This document shows, in pieces, positions 16,248 through 18,264 of a stretch of DNA of 18,264 nt. The translations under genes and the position numbers were made by a program. The notes under the pieces were generated by a model that did not search any database, was not told the DNA's origin, and saw only the letters and a list, made by a program, of their open reading frames with translations. The number at the start of each line of letters is the position of its first letter. The first letter of the stretch is position 1. The stretch spans positions 1-18,264 of the forward strand of contig JAIUMB010000029.1 of NCBI GenBank assembly GCA_022565745.1, given 5' to 3'. Source of the DNA: Cryomorphaceae bacterium. Lineage in GTDB: Bacteria; Bacteroidota; Bacteroidia; Flavobacteriales; Schleiferiaceae.

Positions 16248-17003
16248 CTATTTAAACAGCTTCATCAAGTGATCTTTTTTTCTGTTTGCCACAGGTATAG
16301 AAGATCCGTCTTCTAAAACCAAATATCCACCATCAGAAGTCATATACTTTATGGCATACTTCATATTTACCAAATGAGATTTATGAACCCTTTCAAAGTC
16401 GTAGGGTGTCAACATTTGATCAAATTCTTTCAAGGTCTTTGAAGCCATCAACTTATTGCCATTATTAAGAAAAAAGTTGGTGTAATTACTACTGCTTTCA
16501 CAACGAACAATATCTTCAACCTTCAGAATTTGCATGCCATCACCAGACGGAATCATAATGCGTTTAGGGCGTGTATTGATGTGACGTAAGTTTTCTAGTA
16601 GCACATCATAACCACGCACATCGACATCGTGCTTTTCTTCAAACTTTCTTATGGCTTTTACCAGCTCTTCTACATCTATTGGTTTTAGCAAATAATCAAG
16701 GGCTGAAAACTTTATGGCCCGAATGGCATATTCATCATGGGCGGTTATAAAAATAACCTCGGGCAATGGTTTGTCTTCCGTCGTCTTAGCTGGCAGTTGC
16801 TCTAATAGATCAAATCCCGATGCTTTTCCCAAATGAATATCGAGAAAAATAAGCTGAGGCCACATACTATCCATATGCGTCAATGCTTCCTTGACCGAAC
16901 TGGCTTCGGCATATACGGAGACTTCAGGACAAAACAATTCAAGCTTCTTCCGCAGACTCTCTCTTGCGGGTGCTTCGTCATCAATAAGGATGGCGTTGAT
17001 CAT
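16248..17003 (-). CDS. LytTR family response regulator
   Basis: This 251-residue DNA-binding response regulator has an N-terminal receiver domain and a C-terminal LytTR domain. The receiver has the acidic pair D8-D9, the phosphoacceptor D55 in LIFLDIHLGKASG, T86 in VIFITAHDEYAI and K106 in DYLLKPID. The LytTR domain (about residues 150-251) shows VEDIVRCESSSNYTNFFLNNG and FERVHKSHLVNMKYAI. The ATG overlaps the stop of the upstream kinase gene by 4 bases, which implies translational coupling and a cognate kinase-regulator pair. In Bacteroidetes such AgrA/LytR-like regulators act on varied envelope and metabolic genes. The target here is unknown, and no LytTR binding site was recognised. Confidence 0.94.
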   Translation of the reverse strand: MINAILIDDEAPARESLRKKLELFCPEVSVYAEASSVKEALTHMDSMWPQLIFLDIHLGKASGFDLLEQLPAKTTEDKPLPEVIFITAHDEYAIRAIKFSALDYLLKPIDVEELVKAIRKFEEKHDVDVRGYDVLLENLRHINTRPKRIMIPSGDGMQILKVEDIVRCESSSNYTNFFLNNGNKLMASKTLKEFDQMLTPYDFERVHKSHLVNMKYAIKYMTSDGGYLVLEDGSSIPVANRKKDHLMKLFK

Positions 17004-18264
17004 AAATCGTCTAAATAAATGATGGGTAAGGTAATTACAACTTTGGTTCCGGCAGCTTTGCCTTCGTGGTAAAGGTCGTAAATTTTGAGCGAAAATTCAC
17101 GATGAAATGATTTTGATAACAGTTCAATGCGTTTGCGATTGATTTCAAGAGCCATCGAACGATGATGTTTTCTTTTTTGACTTCTATTGGCTTCCCGGCC
17201 TACACCATTATCTTCTACCTCAACGACCAAATGGGTGTCGGTAAGTATAAAACGAACCACTAATTTACCTCTTCTTTCCTCGAGATCTCTCAACCCGTGA
17301 ATAATGGCATTTTCCACATGTGGCTGAACCAGCATTGGCGGTATTGCAATATCGTAGTCTATGTTCTCATCTATCTCAAACTCTACATCAAATTTATGGC
17401 TAAACCTCAATTGCTCTAAGGTAACGTACGATTTCAATAACGTTAATTCATTTTCTACCGGATGGTCTTTGTCGGTTCCTGCTTCAAGCGTTAGACGCAT
17501 CAACTTTGTAAAGCTGTTCAGATACTTCATGGTTGACTTGGGATCGTTTTTCAACACAAAACTCCCAATAGACTCCAGCGCATTGAACAAAAAGTGAGGA
17601 TTCATCTGCAAACGCAATGCAACGCGTTCATTGGCTAATACCGCATTTTCCAGTCTTATACGCTCATTTTGTTGTTTGATTCTGAGTCGAACTAAGGTAA
17701 AAACAATAAAAACCAAAAGCGTTATGGATGTAAGGTAGAACCACCACGTTCTGTACCAAGGCGGCACGATAGTGATGCTGATTTTCCTGGACGGTGACCA
17801 CTCTCCATGTGGCCAACGTGCCTGTAATTCAAAAGTATACTTACCCGGCGACATGTTCGCATAAACCGCCTCCGGCGCTCCGTCAATGTCTATCCAATTG
17901 GGATCCATGGGGTGCATGCGGTATCTGTATGCCAAATGTCTGTCCAATAACGGCAATTTTGGCGCTCCAAACAAAAAGCGCAGGTAATTTTCTTTGTAGC
18001 TCAATATCACCTGTTGAGGCACACCTGTAAATGGAGACAAATTTTCCGATTTATCACTCCAACGCGTATGCATATCAAAGTATAAATCCATGCGCCAGAG
18101 CTTAGGCATACAATCGGCGTTACTTTCTAAAGGGTAATAGAATAATTCTGTATCAATGATGTGCCTTCCATAATTTGAGGTCAAGTACAACAACCCATCT
18201 TTAAAGCCAAAGGGGTACGTCCTATCGGTATACCCACTAGGGATGAATGTCTCATATGGATGCC
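17000..18264 (-). CDS. LytS-type sensor histidine kinase with Y_Y_Y ectodomain (partial)
   Basis: The frame is open to the right edge of the window, so the 5' end and the rest of the sensor domain are missing. The visible N-terminal part looks like the end of a two-component regulator beta-propeller (GFKDGLLYLTSNYGRH). A Y_Y_Y domain follows at about 17762-17941 (LAYRYRMHPMDPNWIDID and SPGKYTFELQARW), then one membrane helix at about 17684-17746. The His_kinase domain of the LytS group has the phosphoacceptor histidine codon at 17594-17596 (LQMNPHFLFNALESI). The ATPase part has PHVENAIIHG and EVEDNGVGRE. The protein probably senses a periplasmic signal and phosphorylates the regulator encoded directly after it with a 4-base overlap. 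Polysaccharide sensing is known for hybrid proteins with this type of ectodomain, but this kinase lacks a fused regulator and no carbohydrate genes are seen, so the ligand is unknown. Confidence 0.92.
   Translation of the reverse strand, partial: HPYETFIPSGYTDRTYPFGFKDGLLYLTSNYGRHIIDTELFYYPLESNADCMPKLWRMDLYFDMHTRWSDKSENLSPFTGVPQQVILSYKENYLRFLFGAPKLPLLDRHLAYRYRMHPMDPNWIDIDGAPEAVYANMSPGKYTFELQARWPHGEWSPSRKISITIVPPWYRTWWFYLTSITLLVFIVFTLVRLRIKQQNERIRLENAVLANERVALRLQMNPHFLFNALESIGSFVLKNDPKSTMKYLNSFTKLMRLTLEAGTDKDHPVENELTLLKSYVTLEQLRFSHKFDVEFEIDENIDYDIAIPPMLVQPHVENAIIHGLRDLEERRGKLVVRFILTDTHLVVEVEDNGVGREANRSQKRKHHRSMALEINRKRIELLSKSFHREFSLKIYDLYHEGKAAGTKVVITLPIIYLDDL

Overview
The window looks like the chromosome of a Bacteroidota bacterium, most likely order Flavobacteriales (a marine Cryomorphaceae/Schleiferiaceae-like lineage is a guess). 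The evidence is family content: PorU, PorV, a PorP/SprF-like protein and GldJ are parts of the type IX secretion system (T9SS) and gliding machinery, which is confined to this phylum. RecQ has the long C-terminal extension seen in Bacteroidetes, and two upstream regions carry the phylum's TTG/TAnnTTTG promoter pattern. No tRNA, rRNA, CRISPR array, insertion sequence, phage gene or integrase was seen. The window reads as core chromosome rather than an accessory island.

Layout. (1) 133-3619, plus strand: recQ, then a LolC/LolE-type ABC permease. A strong bidirectional terminator at 3644-3687 closes this block. (2) 3709-11821, minus strand, transcribed porU -> porV -> cdd -> pdhA -> pdhC: the T9SS sortase, its outer-membrane partner, cytidine deaminase, and the E1-alpha and E2 subunits of pyruvate dehydrogenase. 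porU has a good promoter just upstream. pdhA has two candidate promoters between it and cdd, so the pdh pair can probably be expressed separately from the secretion genes. (3) 11822-12385: a 564-base AT-rich divergent intergenic region with the porU promoter and three consecutive inverted repeats. (4) 12386-15034, plus strand: a PorP/SprF-family protein, then gldJ, closed by a near-perfect bidirectional terminator at 15043-15076. (5) 15208-18264, minus strand: a LytS-type sensor kinase (5' end outside the window), its LytTR response regulator (4-base overlap), then era.

How the genes work together. PorU and PorV act at the cell surface: PorV shuttles T9SS cargo from the translocon to PorU, which cleaves the sorting domain and attaches the cargo. 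GldJ is a lipoprotein needed for a stable secretion and gliding machine, and PorP/SprF proteins are outer-membrane partners of the same machine. The locus is therefore a surface-secretion module with housekeeping genes (cdd, pdhA, pdhC, era, recQ) alongside. I did not find a convincing new biological system. The points most worth checking are the PorP/SprF gene placed directly before gldJ, the structured divergent control region, the tandem pdhA promoters, the non-catalytic FGE-like fold of GldJ, and two probable TTG starts.
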